Shown: positions 1-9,564 of the stretch, one piece after another
Layout of the letters: every line of letters begins with the position of its first letter
Position numbering within the stretch: the first letter of the stretch is position 1
Source: Monoglobus pectinilyticus
GTDB taxonomy: Bacteria > Bacillota > Clostridia > Monoglobales > Monoglobaceae
DNA length: 64,000 nucleotides
Assembly: GCF_002874775.1 (NCBI RefSeq)
Contig: NZ_CP020991.1
Location: 310,001-374,000 of the forward strand
Direction of reading: 5' to 3'
Notes under the pieces: model-generated
What the model saw: only the letters and a program-made list of their open reading frames with translations
Database searches by the model: none
What the model was told of the DNA's origin: nothing
Position numbers and translations under genes: made by a program

Positions 1-1258
1 GATTTACACTTTCCAGCTGACTGCTTTTTTTACCGGTCAAAAAATCTTTCGCAAGCTGCACCGGAGCCGAAAAATCACTGCCGCCTAATTTGAAAGCCAT
101 CGATTCGTATTTACGCTGAAATTCTATCCCAGCTAAAGGTGAGTTAGTTTCAAAGTCCTCAGGTCTTACTGAAACCACCAACGCGCTATTAGCATTTTCG
201 GCATCTCTTTTATAATCGCTCATTCCGTTCACAACAAGTCTTTCATCTTCGGAAGAAGCATTAACAACATATCCACCGGGACACATACAGAACGAATAAC
301 AGCTTCTGTCTTTTCCATTATATACCAGCTTATAATCGGCCAGAGGCAATGACTTCCATTCTACTCCATATTGACTTCGACTTATAAATTCTTGCTTATG
401 TTCAATTCTTACTCCGGCGGCAAACGGTTTTGCTTCGATTTTTACTCCTGCTTTATAAAGCATTTCATAGGTATCCCGGCTGCTGTGACCAATACTTAAA
501 AACAACTTGTCACATTCGATGACTTTATCATTATTTAATTCAATTTCTGAAACTTTTCCGTTACGCATTTTTAATGAGGTTAAAGTTGTATTAAATTGAA
601 TTTCACATCCATTATCCAACAAATATTTTCTCATATTTATAAGCACGTTTCTAAGCTTATCAGTTCCAATATGTGGTTTTGACTTATATAAAATATCGTT
701 AGGGGCACCGAACCGCACAAAAGTTTTTAAAATAAATCTCTGTCTCTTGTCTTTAATACCTGTATTGAGTTTACCGTCCGAAAAGGTTCCTGCTCCGCCC
801 TCACCGAACTGCACATTTGATTCCGTATTCAATTTTCCCGAATTCCAAAATTCCTCAACAGACTTAACTCTTTCTTCAACCATGCCGCCGCGTTCAATTA
901 TAAGCGGTGGATTTCCGGATAATGTCAATATATACGCAGTGAACAGACCGCATGGTCCCATACCAACGACAACCGGACGTTTTTTAAACATTTTTTTACT
1001 TTCAACTTTTATTTCATCATTTTGAGATATTATTTGCAAATTGCTATTTGGTAATATCTTTGCACCATTATTTACTTCCGCTGCCACCGAGTAAATATAT
1101 TTTATTGATTTTTTGTGCCTGGCGTCAATTGATTGACGGTATATATAAAAATTATCTGCATAAATGCATTGCTGCCGCACAAATTCCTGAGCGGCAAGCA
1201 AAACATCTTCAATTTTATGGTTAACAGGCATCTTTATATTATTAATTACTATTTGCAC
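1..1258 (-). CDS. COG2509-type FAD-dependent oxidoreductase (3' end outside window)
   Basis: This is a partial gene; the C-terminus lies beyond base 1. Translating the minus strand gives an N-terminal basic domain, then VVVGMGPCGLFTA, a dinucleotide-binding GxGxxG-like fold, and further on QFGEGGAGTFSDGKLNTG, as in the uncharacterised COG2509 NAD(P)/FAD-dependent dehydrogenases. I chose a GTG start at 1258 because GGAGGT sits 8 bases upstream, inside cdaR, and the resulting N-terminus (MQIVINNIKMPVNHKIED) has the shape usual for the family. The gene overlaps the end of cdaR by 17 bases, which suggests translational coupling. An ATG at 1231 has no good ribosome site. The reaction is unknown. 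In related Clostridia this gene often sits between cdaR and glmM, so glmM may follow outside the window. Confidence 0.85.
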   Translation of the reverse strand, partial: MQIVINNIKMPVNHKIEDVLLAAQEFVRQQCIYADNFYIYRQSIDARHKKSIKYIYSVAAEVNNGAKILPNSNLQIISQNDEIKVESKKMFKKRPVVVGMGPCGLFTAYILTLSGNPPLIIERGGMVEERVKSVEEFWNSGKLNTESNVQFGEGGAGTFSDGKLNTGIKDKRQRFILKTFVRFGAPNDILYKSKPHIGTDKLRNVLINMRKYLLDNGCEIQFNTTLTSLKMRNGKVSEIELNNDKVIECDKLFLSIGHSSRDTYEMLYKAGVKIEAKPFAAGVRIEHKQEFISRSQYGVEWKSLPLADYKLVYNGKDRSCYSFCMCPGGYVVNASSEDERLVVNGMSDYKRDAENANSALVVSVRPEDFETNSPLAGIEFQRKYESMAFKLGGSDFSAPVQLAKDFLTGKKSSQLESVN

Positions 1259-2204
1259 TTATTTTAACCTCCGACACATTATCAACCGTTTTAGCCCAAG
1301 ACGGCAGCACCAATTTAGAAGTTATTTCATGTCCGTTTTCAAAGCTGGATAAAGTTACCGGTTCTGTCTGTATCTGCGAATAATTTTCTATAGAATTATT
1401 ATCACCATAGATTTTAATCTCGCCCGGTTCACACTTTAAAGTAACACCCGACAAAGTGTAATCGGCATTCGGAACCACTTTAACCGATTTTACTTTATAC
1501 AGCGGACACTCTGCCTGTATCACAGGAGTATTATTCCAAATCCATCTTTTATCTTTCTCGGTAAGTTCTTTTCCGTTTGAATCAAATAACTTAACCTGAC
1601 AATCCTGCTTTAATTTACCGTCAATATAAGCGCTGTAATCAGTATTTATAAAATCAATATTAACACTGGCATATGAAACATTATCTATATTTGACTGTGC
1701 ACCAAATACTCTGATTTTATCTTGTGACAGACTAATGTCACCGCTTACATAGCCATCCATCACATCACCGCTGTGAGTATATTTTATATCAACATCTTTA
1801 TATTTGGTTGATTCAACATGAACGTCAACAGCAGACGGTGTAAAACTAACTATATCACCGAATTCTGAACTAACACTAAGGTTAACAGTTATAACTCCTT
1901 CGCTTGTCAGCTTAGATGCATTGACATCAGAAAAATCCAGTTTAGCAATAATATTACTGCTGTCAAATTTAGCAATAACTTTTCGGCTGCCCTCAATTTT
2001 CACAGACGAGGTTTGCACGGAAAGTTTCTCAATAGAATAACCACGATCACTGATTACCTGCTCGTTTACGGTAGTAATCGGAACATCTCTAAACGTCTTT
2101 TCGGTAGGCGCATCAATAATTATAATTATATAAGCCCAAAGCACAATGGCAATAATAAATGATAATATTTTCAGGAGAGTATTGTTAGCAAAAATTTTAT
2201 TCAA
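1242..2204 (-). CDS. cdaR: CdaR (YbbR-domain) regulator of diadenylate cyclase
   Basis: A 320-residue membrane-anchored protein: a short cytoplasmic start, one N-terminal transmembrane helix (about residues 10-30), then an extracytoplasmic region with YbbR-type repeats (for example FRDVPITTVNEQVISDRGY and later VDVHVESTKYKDVDI). CdaR partners and modulates CdaA in Firmicutes. The start is a TTG at 2204 preceded by AGAGGT, only 2 bases after the cdaA stop. Its place directly downstream of cdaA supports the call. Sequence identity within this family is low, so the assignment rests on topology, repeat pattern and position. Confidence 0.88.
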   Translation of the reverse strand: MNKIFANNTLLKILSFIIAIVLWAYIIIIIDAPTEKTFRDVPITTVNEQVISDRGYSIEKLSVQTSSVKIEGSRKVIAKFDSSNIIAKLDFSDVNASKLTSEGVITVNLSVSSEFGDIVSFTPSAVDVHVESTKYKDVDIKYTHSGDVMDGYVSGDISLSQDKIRVFGAQSNIDNVSYASVNIDFINTDYSAYIDGKLKQDCQVKLFDSNGKELTEKDKRWIWNNTPVIQAECPLYKVKSVKVVPNADYTLSGVTLKCEPGEIKIYGDNNSIENYSQIQTEPVTLSSFENGHEITSKLVLPSWAKTVDNVSEVKISANSN

Positions 2205-2206
2205 GG

Positions 2207-3055
2207 CTACCTCTCCTTTCTTGTAAAAATATTTTTAAACATTCCGGGATTCTGCTTTTTAGAATAACTTCCAAGCAATTCTTCAAGTCTGCTCTTCATA
2301 GTTTCTTCGTTCAAACCTCTGGTCAGCAATCCTTTATAAGCGATTGAAATATTTCCTGTCTCCTCAGAAACAATGACTACTATTACATCCGCTTCCTCAG
2401 AAATTCCAATACCGGCACGGTGTCTTGTTCCAAGTTCAGATGTTATATGCGGATTTTGTGAAAGCGGCAAGACGCATGTTGCAAGAGCTATTCTGTTGTC
2501 TCTTATTATAACGGCACCGTCATGCAGAGGCGTGTTATGAACAAAAATATTTATTAAAAGTTCAGATGAAACCTCAGCGTCAATTTTAATACCTGAGCTT
2601 ATCATAGAATCTATATCAGAACCATGTTCAATTACTATAAGTGCTCCCGTCTTGTCATTTGACATAGCTTGTGCAGCATGTGACACTTCTCTTATCATAC
2701 TCAAAACGTTTGTATCGCTCTCAGAATCATTTGAAAACCAACCGCTGATTGATGTTTTACCTACTTGGTCAAGAGCACGCCTAAGTTCAGGCTGAAATAT
2801 AACCACTAATGCAATAACGCCAATCTGTGCACATTTACTAAAGATATACGAGGTAACATGAAGATTAAATAGATAAACCACTTGAATGCCTACGATAATA
2901 AGAATAACACCTTTAAGCAGACGTGTTGTATGGCTGTCTCTGATAAACTTTAGTAAAATATATACCAAAACAGCGACAATTACAATATCTACCGCATCGG
3001 CAATTCTAAGCAAAGAAATCTGGTCTAATGCCGAGCTAAAGAAATTTGCTAACAC
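2207..3055 (-). CDS. cdaA: Diadenylate cyclase CdaA (c-di-AMP synthase)
   Basis: Membrane diadenylate cyclase that makes c-di-AMP from two ATP, controlling potassium and osmotic balance and wall homeostasis in Firmicutes. Three N-terminal hydrophobic helices (about residues 15-85) precede the DAC domain, which shows the DGA motif (LHDGAVII) and the RHR motif (GTRHRAGIGISE) needed for catalysis. I place the start at a GTG at 3055, because GGAGG lies 7 bases upstream; an in-frame ATG at 3094 has no ribosome site and adds a hydrophilic extension not usual for the family. It is the second gene of the proS-cdaA-cdaR-COG2509 group. Confidence 0.95.
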   Translation of the reverse strand: MLANFFSSALDQISLLRIADAVDIVIVAVLVYILLKFIRDSHTTRLLKGVILIIVGIQVVYLFNLHVTSYIFSKCAQIGVIALVVIFQPELRRALDQVGKTSISGWFSNDSESDTNVLSMIREVSHAAQAMSNDKTGALIVIEHGSDIDSMISSGIKIDAEVSSELLINIFVHNTPLHDGAVIIRDNRIALATCVLPLSQNPHITSELGTRHRAGIGISEEADVIVVIVSEETGNISIAYKGLLTRGLNEETMKSRLEELLGSYSKKQNPGMFKNIFTRKER

Positions 3056-3102
3056 AGAATTACCTCCGTTTCTGCCTGCAAAAACTGCAGACAAAATAAT
3101 TT

Positions 3103-4539
3103 TTAATATGCCTTACCCCAATACACCATATGTTTAGCCGGTTTCCCACAACAAATACACACGTCACTAAGTTTTTCCTGTTCAAATGGTATGCAGCGTG
3201 ATGTAGCTGTAGTATCCTCTTTTATTTTAAGCTCGCATTCTTCGTCACCGCACCACATAGCTTTAACAAAGCCGCCTTTTTCTGCTATAATATTTTTAAA
3301 CTCATCATAAGTAACAGCAGAACTCGTTTTGCTTTCTCTATTTTCGAGAGCGGCGTCAAACATTTGCTGCTGTATCTTATCAAGCAGATTTTGTAATTCT
3401 GTTTCAACATTATCCAGCGAAACAAAAGTTTTTTCTCTGTTAACCCGATTAACTAAAACAACCTGATTATTTTCTATATCTTTAGGTCCCATCTCTATTC
3501 TGATAGGAACACCTCTCATCTCATATTCACTGAACTTCCATCCAGGAGACTTATCACTGTCATCAAACTCAACTCTAAAACTTTTCTTCAAACGTTCATA
3601 AAGCTCAGCTGTTTTTTCAAGAACGCCTTCTTTATGCATTGCTATAGGAATTATAACTGCTTGTATCGGTGCAATTCTAGGCGGAAGTTTTAAGCCTGCA
3701 TCATCTCCATGAACCATTATAATAGCACCAATTATTCTTGTTGACACTCCCCATGAAGTCTGATGAACATACTGCTGTTCGTTATTCTCGTCAAGGTATT
3801 GAATCCCGAATGCTTTTGCAAATCCATCGCCAAAGTTATGACTGGTTCCTGACTGCAAAGCTTTACCATCATGCATCATACTTTCAATTGTAAATGTTTC
3901 GGTAGCACCGGCAAACTTTTCCCGTTCAGTTTTCTGTCCTTTAATTACCGGAATTGCTAATTCTTTTTCACAAATATCTGCATAGATATTGAGCATCATT
4001 CTAGTACGCTCTTCCGCTTCTGCTTGTGTGGCATGCGCGGTATGACCCTCTTGCCATAAAAATTCTGTGCTTCTCAAAAACGGCCTTGTAGTTTTCTCCC
4101 ATCTTACTACACTGCACCACTGATTATACAATTTTGGCAAATCTCTATATGAACGTATCACATTTGAATAATGGTCACAAAACAAAGTTTCCGATGTCGG
4201 TCTTACGCACAAACGTTCAGGCAGTTCTTCATTTCCGCCATGTGTGACCCAAGCAACTTCTGGAGCAAATCCCTCAACATGATCCTTCTCACGCTGCAAA
4301 AGGCTTTCAGGAATAAACATAGGCATAGACACATTTTGAACTCCCGTTTCTTTAAACCTCTTATCCATTATTTTCTGAATATTTTCCCATATAGCATATC
4401 CGTAAGGCTGAATAACCATGCATCCTCTGACTCCTGAATAACTGCATAGTTCCGCCTTTTTAATAATATCAGTATACCACTGAGCAAAATCTTCGCTCAT
4501 TGAAGTTATTTCTTCAACCATTTTCTTTTCTTTTGCCAA
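3103..4539 (-). CDS. proS: Prolyl-tRNA synthetase (short, archaeal/eukaryote-like form)
   Basis: Charges tRNA-Pro with proline in the cytoplasm. The protein shows class II synthetase motifs ([14 protein letters not shown], the [16 protein letters not shown] block, and [20 protein letters not shown]), an anticodon-binding domain and the C-terminal zinc-binding extension ending HMVYWGKAY, which marks the short form rather than the E. coli type with an editing insert. The start is TTG at 4539, with GGAAGGA upstream; it yields [22 protein letters not shown], the standard N-terminus. An in-frame ATG at 4584 adds 15 atypical residues. No T-box is present in the leader. A strong promoter lies about 120 bases upstream. 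Confidence 0.96.
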   Translation of the reverse strand: MAKEKKMVEEITSMSEDFAQWYTDIIKKAELCSYSGVRGCMVIQPYGYAIWENIQKIMDKRFKETGVQNVSMPMFIPESLLQREKDHVEGFAPEVAWVTHGGNEELPERLCVRPTSETLFCDHYSNVIRSYRDLPKLYNQWCSVVRWEKTTRPFLRSTEFLWQEGHTAHATQAEAEERTRMMLNIYADICEKELAIPVIKGQKTEREKFAGATETFTIESMMHDGKALQSGTSHNFGDGFAKAFGIQYLDENNEQQYVHQTSWGVSTRIIGAIIMVHGDDAGLKLPPRIAPIQAVIIPIAMHKEGVLEKTAELYERLKKSFRVEFDDSDKSPGWKFSEYEMRGVPIRIEMGPKDIENNQVVLVNRVNREKTFVSLDNVETELQNLLDKIQQQMFDAALENRESKTSSAVTYDEFKNIIAEKGGFVKAMWCGDEECELKIKEDTTATSRCIPFEQEKLSDVCICCGKPAKHMVYWGKAY

Positions 4540-4657
4540 AATTACCAGTCCTTCCAAACAATATATTAGGTCAAAATATCTCATTTAAAACTTTCTGTAT
4601 AAATAGTTTTTAAATAATTTTTTACAATTTAATTTCTAAATGAGCATACTACTATTT

Positions 4658-4686
4658 AGTATAAATGAAAACGATATTTGTGTCAA
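4658..4686 (-). promoter_or_regulatory. Sigma-A promoter for the proS-cdaA-cdaR operon
   Basis: Minus-strand TTGACA (4681-4686) and TATACT (4658-4663) are separated by exactly 17 bases. The start of transcription would fall near 4650, giving a leader of roughly 110 bases before the proS TTG. The leader has no recognisable T-box or riboswitch. Confidence 0.75.
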
Positions 4687-4822
4687 GGCTGGTCAAGAAT
4701 TTTAATATTACAATAATGTTACCATAAGCTATTAGTCACTTTATTATTATCAGTTAATATTGGCATTAAATTATAACTCACCAAAAATGAATTTATGCAT
4801 AAAATGCAGCGAGGTGATTACT

Positions 4823-6670
4823 GTGTGCGGAATAACTGGTTTTATAAACTATAAAAAAATTATTTCAGAGTCGGATAAAAACATTCTGTTTTCTATGGGA
4901 GAAACACTCAATAGGCGCGGTCCCGATGAAAAAGATGAATACTGTTCAAATTCTGTGGGATTAGCACATAGAAGGCTGTCAGTTATTGATATTAAAAATG
5001 GTCATCAGCCAATGATTAAAGAAAATAATAATAATACATATGTAATATGCTACAACGGAGAACTTTATAACACTAAAGAAATACGCAATAAGCTAATAAA
5101 CTTAGGATATAATTTTAACGGTCACTCTGATACAGAAGTTTTATTGACTGCTTATATAGAATGGGGAAGTGACTGTGTAAAAGAATTTAATGGAATTTTT
5201 GCTTTCGTAATATATAATAAATTAACTGATTCTCTATTTTTTGCCCGGGACGGAGGCGGAGTTAAGCCATTTTTCTATTATAATAACGATTTTGAATTTA
5301 TATTTGGCTCAGAAATAAAAGCACTGTTAAAGCATCCATCTGTGTCTTCCAATGTAGACAAATTTGGAATAGCTGAAATATTTTTAATTGGTCCCGGACG
5401 AACACCCGGCAAAACTGCATTTCACGATATCAAGGAATTAAAACCCGGATGGTGCGGAACTTTCTCAAAAAGTGAAGGGCTAAATTTATGGCAGTATTGG
5501 AAACTTAAAGCATATGAACATAAAGACAGTTTATCTGATACTATTTACACTCTCCGCTCTTTAATATATGATTCTATAAAACGACAGCTTGTATCTGATG
5601 TACCTCTGTGTACATTTTTATCTGGAGGATTGGACTCAAGTATCATATCGGCAGTTGCATCAGAAGAATTTAAAATTACAAACCGCGGCAGACTTAATAC
5701 ATACTCCGTGGACTATATTGAAAACGAAAAATATTTTGAGAATAATTACTACCAGCCATCAAACGATAATTATTATATAAATTTAATGAGTAATTTTATA
5801 GAATCAAAACACAACAATATTATTTTGGATAACGATTTAGTTGGCAACGCACTGCTGGACGCAACTCTAGCCCGCGACCTTCCAGGAATGGCGGACATTG
5901 AGTCCTCACTGTTATTATTCTGCAGTGAAGTGAAGAAAAACCATACTGTTGTATTGTCAGGAGAATGTGCCGATGAAATTTTCGGCGGTTATCCATGGTT
6001 TACAAACGAAGAAATGCTGGCACAGGCCGATTTCCCTTGGAGCGGAAATACAGAAATAAAAGCCAATTTAATTCAGGACAAATATTTGCAATTTGACCCA
6101 AAAGAATACGTGTTTAAACGATATAAAGATACAATAGATTCAGCGCCTAAAACTGGAAGTGAAACTCCATCTGACTCAAGAATAAAAGAAATTACCATGC
6201 TTAACATAAGTTGGTTTATGCAGACTTTGCTGTCACGCAAAGACCATGCGTCTATGTATAGCGGTCTTGAGGTCAGAGTTCCATTTTGTGACCTTAGAAT
6301 AATTGAATACGCATACAATATTCCATGGGATATGAAAGGTTATGCAGGACGTGAAAAAGGTATTTTACGCAAAGCTTTCAGCGATATGCTGCCTGATGAA
6401 ATTGTATATCGAAAGAAGAGTCCATACCCAAAAAGCTTTAATCCGGCATATACAAGAAATGTTGAAAATAAAATAAATAAAATTCTTTTAAATTATGACT
6501 CACCTATTTTAGAAATAGTAAAACCGGATAAACTGCAGGAACTGCTGGACACAAAAGCTAGTATGTTTTCAAAGCCTTGGTATGGGCAGCTAATGAACTA
6601 TCCGCAGATATTAGCATATTTATATATGATAAATACTTGGCTTGATAAATATGCAATTAACATAATATAA
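4823..6670 (+). CDS. asnB: Glutamine-hydrolysing asparagine synthetase B
   Basis: Converts aspartate to asparagine using glutamine and ATP. I chose a GTG start at 4823 because it is preceded by GAGGTG and puts the catalytic cysteine at position 2 (M-C-G-I-T-G-F), which class II amidotransferases require after removal of Met; earlier in-frame starts would bury it. The N-terminal glutaminase domain shows RRGPDE and GHSDTEVLL; the synthetase domain shows the ATP pyrophosphatase loop FLSGGLDSS and later SGECADEIFGGYPWF. Length is 615 residues, normal for Firmicute AsnB. It is a single-gene unit, divergent from proS and ending at a bidirectional terminator. Confidence 0.95.
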   Translation: MCGITGFINYKKIISESDKNILFSMGETLNRRGPDEKDEYCSNSVGLAHRRLSVIDIKNGHQPMIKENNNNTYVICYNGELYNTKEIRNKLINLGYNFNGHSDTEVLLTAYIEWGSDCVKEFNGIFAFVIYNKLTDSLFFARDGGGVKPFFYYNNDFEFIFGSEIKALLKHPSVSSNVDKFGIAEIFLIGPGRTPGKTAFHDIKELKPGWCGTFSKSEGLNLWQYWKLKAYEHKDSLSDTIYTLRSLIYDSIKRQLVSDVPLCTFLSGGLDSSIISAVASEEFKITNRGRLNTYSVDYIENEKYFENNYYQPSNDNYYINLMSNFIESKHNNIILDNDLVGNALLDATLARDLPGMADIESSLLLFCSEVKKNHTVVLSGECADEIFGGYPWFTNEEMLAQADFPWSGNTEIKANLIQDKYLQFDPKEYVFKRYKDTIDSAPKTGSETPSDSRIKEITMLNISWFMQTLLSRKDHASMYSGLEVRVPFCDLRIIEYAYNIPWDMKGYAGREKGILRKAFSDMLPDEIVYRKKSPYPKSFNPAYTRNVENKINKILLNYDSPILEIVKPDKLQELLDTKASMFSKPWYGQLMNYPQILAYLYMINTWLDKYAINII

Positions 6671-6707
6671 CGATATCTAAATAAAAAACAGACTAATATA
6701 AAAAAAC

Positions 6708-6740
6708 AAATACCAAAACGTTATGTTTTGGTATTTATAA
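6708..6740. terminator. Bidirectional intrinsic terminator between asnB and the GT2 genes
   Basis: A perfect 12-bp stem, AAATACCAAAAC (6708-6719) with GTTTTGGTATTT (6725-6736) around a 5-base loop, has A-rich and T-rich flanks, so it can end both asnB (plus) and the glycosyltransferase gene (minus). Confidence 0.8.
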
Positions 6741-6743
6741 TTT

Positions 6744-7997
6744 TTATTCATCCTTTTTTATACTATCCACATCTTTTACCACCCTATGACTTGTCGGAAC
6801 CCACTTCACATCTTTAACCATAGCAACAAAGGCAATTGGCAGATATGTAAGCATATATAACGGGAAAGTAAATACATAAAGTATTTTCTTAGCTCTGGAA
6901 GTATATATTCTTTTACGCTCAGTTATAGCTGTTACTCCACCCATAAAGAAAAATATCCAATATACATTAAATAACGTAAATCCTAAAGAAAATAATACAC
7001 CGGGCATTTCAGGCGACCTTATAACAGCGGCAAAAATCAATGCAAATATATTAAAAATTAAACCTATAACCATCATTAGTATTGCCGGCGCAACAGACAT
7101 AAACATATCAAAACAAGCAAAACTGCCCTTAAATGTTCTCTTTAACAAGGTACCGCCATACTTAGCCAAAATCTGATAGTAACCTCTAACCCAGCGCATT
7201 CTTTGGATAAAAGACTGCTTTAACTCTGTAGGCTGTTCATCATAGAATACCGCGTCATTTGCATATCCGATTTTAACACCTTTCAAAACTTCACTAACAG
7301 TAAATTCTGTATCTTCGCTAAGAAGGTGACATCTCCATCCGCCTTCGGTTTCAACAATTTTTTTGCTTATTAAAAAACCTGTCCCTGTCACTGCGCAGGG
7401 AGTATTTAGTAACATTCTGGGATAATTCATATATTTAGCGTCTCTCAAAAAATATAGCGCATTACCGGCAGATACCCAATTTGTTCCGTAATTTTTGGAA
7501 TTTCGATAGCTTGTTACAATATCATATCCATTATCAAAAACTTTATTCATTTCAAGCAAATAATCTTTGTCCAGAACATTATCAGCATCAAGAATTATAA
7601 AACCATCATAATCTTCTTCATTAAGCTTGTCTGAGGCAGTTTCAAAAAACCAGTCCAGTGCAAATCCTTTACCAACTTTAAGATTGTCATTTCTTTCATA
7701 AACTGTCGCTCCGGCTTTTCTAGCCGCTTCAGCAGTATTATCTGTGCAATTGTCGGCTATAACGTATACGCCTATTTTTTCTGAAGGATAGTTTTGTGCC
7801 AAAGCGCTCAGCACTAGTTCTCCAACAACGATACTCTCATCCCTTGCTGGTATAACAAAAGCATATTTATGTTCGGTTTTAGCAACAAATTTTTTCTGTT
7901 TCTTAAATAAAGCAACTACTAAATAAAAAAACTGATAAGCGTAACAAATTGTAAAAATAACTGATATAAGTAAATTAATTATAAAAATAACTTTCAT
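6744..7997 (-). CDS. Membrane family-2 glycosyltransferase (copy B)
   Basis: A processive-type GT2 enzyme at the membrane. An N-terminal helix (FIINLLISVIFTICYAYQFFYL) is followed by the GT-A domain with VIADNCTDNT, the DADN metal-binding motif, a LLSEDTEF block and QRMRWVRGYYQ, the QxxRW signature of BcsA/NodC/HAS-like enzymes. Three to four C-terminal helices follow. I placed the start at ATG 7997 (GGAG 6 bases upstream; aligned with the neighbouring paralogue); a longer reading to 8045 is possible. It is clearly a paralogue of the next gene upstream. Donor and product are unknown; beta-linked polysaccharide synthesis is inference. Confidence 0.85.
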   Translation of the reverse strand: MKVIFIINLLISVIFTICYAYQFFYLVVALFKKQKKFVAKTEHKYAFVIPARDESIVVGELVLSALAQNYPSEKIGVYVIADNCTDNTAEAARKAGATVYERNDNLKVGKGFALDWFFETASDKLNEEDYDGFIILDADNVLDKDYLLEMNKVFDNGYDIVTSYRNSKNYGTNWVSAGNALYFLRDAKYMNYPRMLLNTPCAVTGTGFLISKKIVETEGGWRCHLLSEDTEFTVSEVLKGVKIGYANDAVFYDEQPTELKQSFIQRMRWVRGYYQILAKYGGTLLKRTFKGSFACFDMFMSVAPAILMMVIGLIFNIFALIFAAVIRSPEMPGVLFSLGFTLFNVYWIFFFMGGVTAITERKRIYTSRAKKILYVFTFPLYMLTYLPIAFVAMVKDVKWVPTSHRVVKDVDSIKKDE

Positions 7998-8025
7998 ATT
8001 CGGCTCCATTCCACTACAATTAGAA

Positions 8026-8052
8026 AGGAGAGGCAACAGAAACACCTCTCCT
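8026..8052 (-). terminator. Hairpin between the two GT2 genes
   Basis: Perfect 8-bp stem AGGAGAGG/CCTCTCCT (8026-8033 and 8045-8052) with an 11-base loop, followed on the minus strand by TTCTAATT. It may be a weak or leaky terminator after the upstream copy. It sits in the leader of the downstream copy, so it could also set the ratio of the two products. Confidence 0.45.
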
Positions 8053-8083
8053 AATGTGTATAGTCGAAATATTTTAGATCACA

Positions 8084-9343
8084 TTACGCGGCTTCATTAC
8101 TTCTAACCTCATCTAATGTTCTAACAACGCTATGTTTGATAGGCTTCCACTCTACTTTCTTAAACAATGCTATTATAGCAATCGGCACATATGAAAGCAT
8201 AAATACCGGGAATGTAAATAAGTATAACACTTTTTTATACCAAACACAATGAATTTGATCCCATTCTGTGATTGCAGTCAAAAGACCAAGTATAAAGAAT
8301 AACCCATAAAAATTTACAAGAGTTTGAATAAGCGCCTGCACAAGAATAGCTGTCTCCGGAGCATCAGTAGCAATTGCTACCGGTATAGCTACAACATTTA
8401 TAAGTACGCTCAATAGTGTAAGCAGCATCGCGGGCATAACTGTCATAAACATATCTAGACAAGAAAAACTGCCTTTCAAAACACCTTTTAATAACTTGCC
8501 GCCATAATTAGCAAAAACTTGATAGAAACCTTTTGCCCAGCGCAGACGCTGCGTGTATGACTGACTGAATTTTGTAGGCTGTTCATCATATAAAACGGCT
8601 TTGGAAGCATAACCAATCTTCATTCCTTTACTTACCGAATCACAAGTAAACTCAATATCCTCTGTGAGCAAATGATGTATCCATCCACCGTTTCCTTCAA
8701 TCACATTTGCGCCAACCAAGAATCCTGTTCCTGAAATCGCACAACTTGTTCCCAACTGCATTCTAGAATTATTTAAATATCTTGCTTCTCTAAGGAACCA
8801 TAAAGAGTATGCTGCTGAAATCCAATTACTGTCAAAATTCTTAGAGTTACGATAACTTGTAAGTATATCATATCCATTATCAAAAACCTTGTTCATTTCA
8901 GACACATAGTTAACGTCTAATATGTTATCAGCATCAAAAATCATATAGCCTTCATATCCCGCATCTTTATGGTCTCGATCTATTATCTTAAACAACCAAT
9001 CCAAGGCATATCCTTTACCAACCTGAACTTTGTTGAATCTTTCATACACAATTGCCCCTGCTTCTCTGGCAACTTGTGCTGTATCATCAGTACAATTGTC
9101 AGCAATAACAAAGACGTCAAGCTTATCCTTAGGATAATTCTGTGATTTAATACTCGAAATCAACTGTCCTATTACGTCTCTTTCATTTCTAGCAGATATA
9201 ACAGCGGCAAATTTATGCTCACGGACAGCTTTAAACTTTTGTTCACCCTTAAGAAGCCCAACAAATAAATAAAAAAATTGATAAGCATAACAAAGTGTAA
9301 ACAAAATAGATATTACAGCATTAAAAATTATAATAGCTTTCAT
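8084..9343 (-). CDS. Membrane family-2 glycosyltransferase (copy A)
   Basis: Paralogue of the gene just downstream, 419 residues. Same order: N-terminal helix with LCYAYQFFYLFVGLLK, GT-A domain with VIADNCTDDT, DADN, LLTEDIEF and QRLRWAKGFYQ (QxxRW motif), then several C-terminal helices. The ATG start at 9343 follows AAAAGGGGATT. The pair reads as a local duplication. The upstream 220 bases (9344-9564) are very AT-rich and hold the end of the aromatic operon; I see no clear promoter or terminator there. Substrate unknown. Confidence 0.85.
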   Translation of the reverse strand: MKAIIIFNAVISILFTLCYAYQFFYLFVGLLKGEQKFKAVREHKFAAVISARNERDVIGQLISSIKSQNYPKDKLDVFVIADNCTDDTAQVAREAGAIVYERFNKVQVGKGYALDWLFKIIDRDHKDAGYEGYMIFDADNILDVNYVSEMNKVFDNGYDILTSYRNSKNFDSNWISAAYSLWFLREARYLNNSRMQLGTSCAISGTGFLVGANVIEGNGGWIHHLLTEDIEFTCDSVSKGMKIGYASKAVLYDEQPTKFSQSYTQRLRWAKGFYQVFANYGGKLLKGVLKGSFSCLDMFMTVMPAMLLTLLSVLINVVAIPVAIATDAPETAILVQALIQTLVNFYGLFFILGLLTAITEWDQIHCVWYKKVLYLFTFPVFMLSYVPIAIIALFKKVEWKPIKHSVVRTLDEVRSNEAA

Positions 9344-9564
9344 AAATAATCCCCTTTTAAATTCAAAGAATTAAAATTCACAGAATAAAATTTTCAGCTT
9401 AATAAAAATAATAAAACTTTTACAAGCCTTTCTCATATACTATATTAATTTATATTCTTAAAATATAAACAAATCATAAACAAATAGTAAATTTTTCATA
9501 AACGATATGTTATTTTACCTTTTCACTCGAAACCCGTCATAAATCATTCTCTTTTTAGTCAAAA

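Noticed and set aside
747-1025. Plus-strand open frame opposite the COG2509 gene
   Set aside because: It is the mirror of a convincing FAD-binding coding sequence, has no ribosome site and no recognisable domain.
4540-4822. Possible T-box leader upstream of proS
   Set aside because: No T-box sequence (the conserved GGTGGNACCGCG-like element) or specifier hairpin is visible; only a sigma-A promoter and an AT-rich leader.
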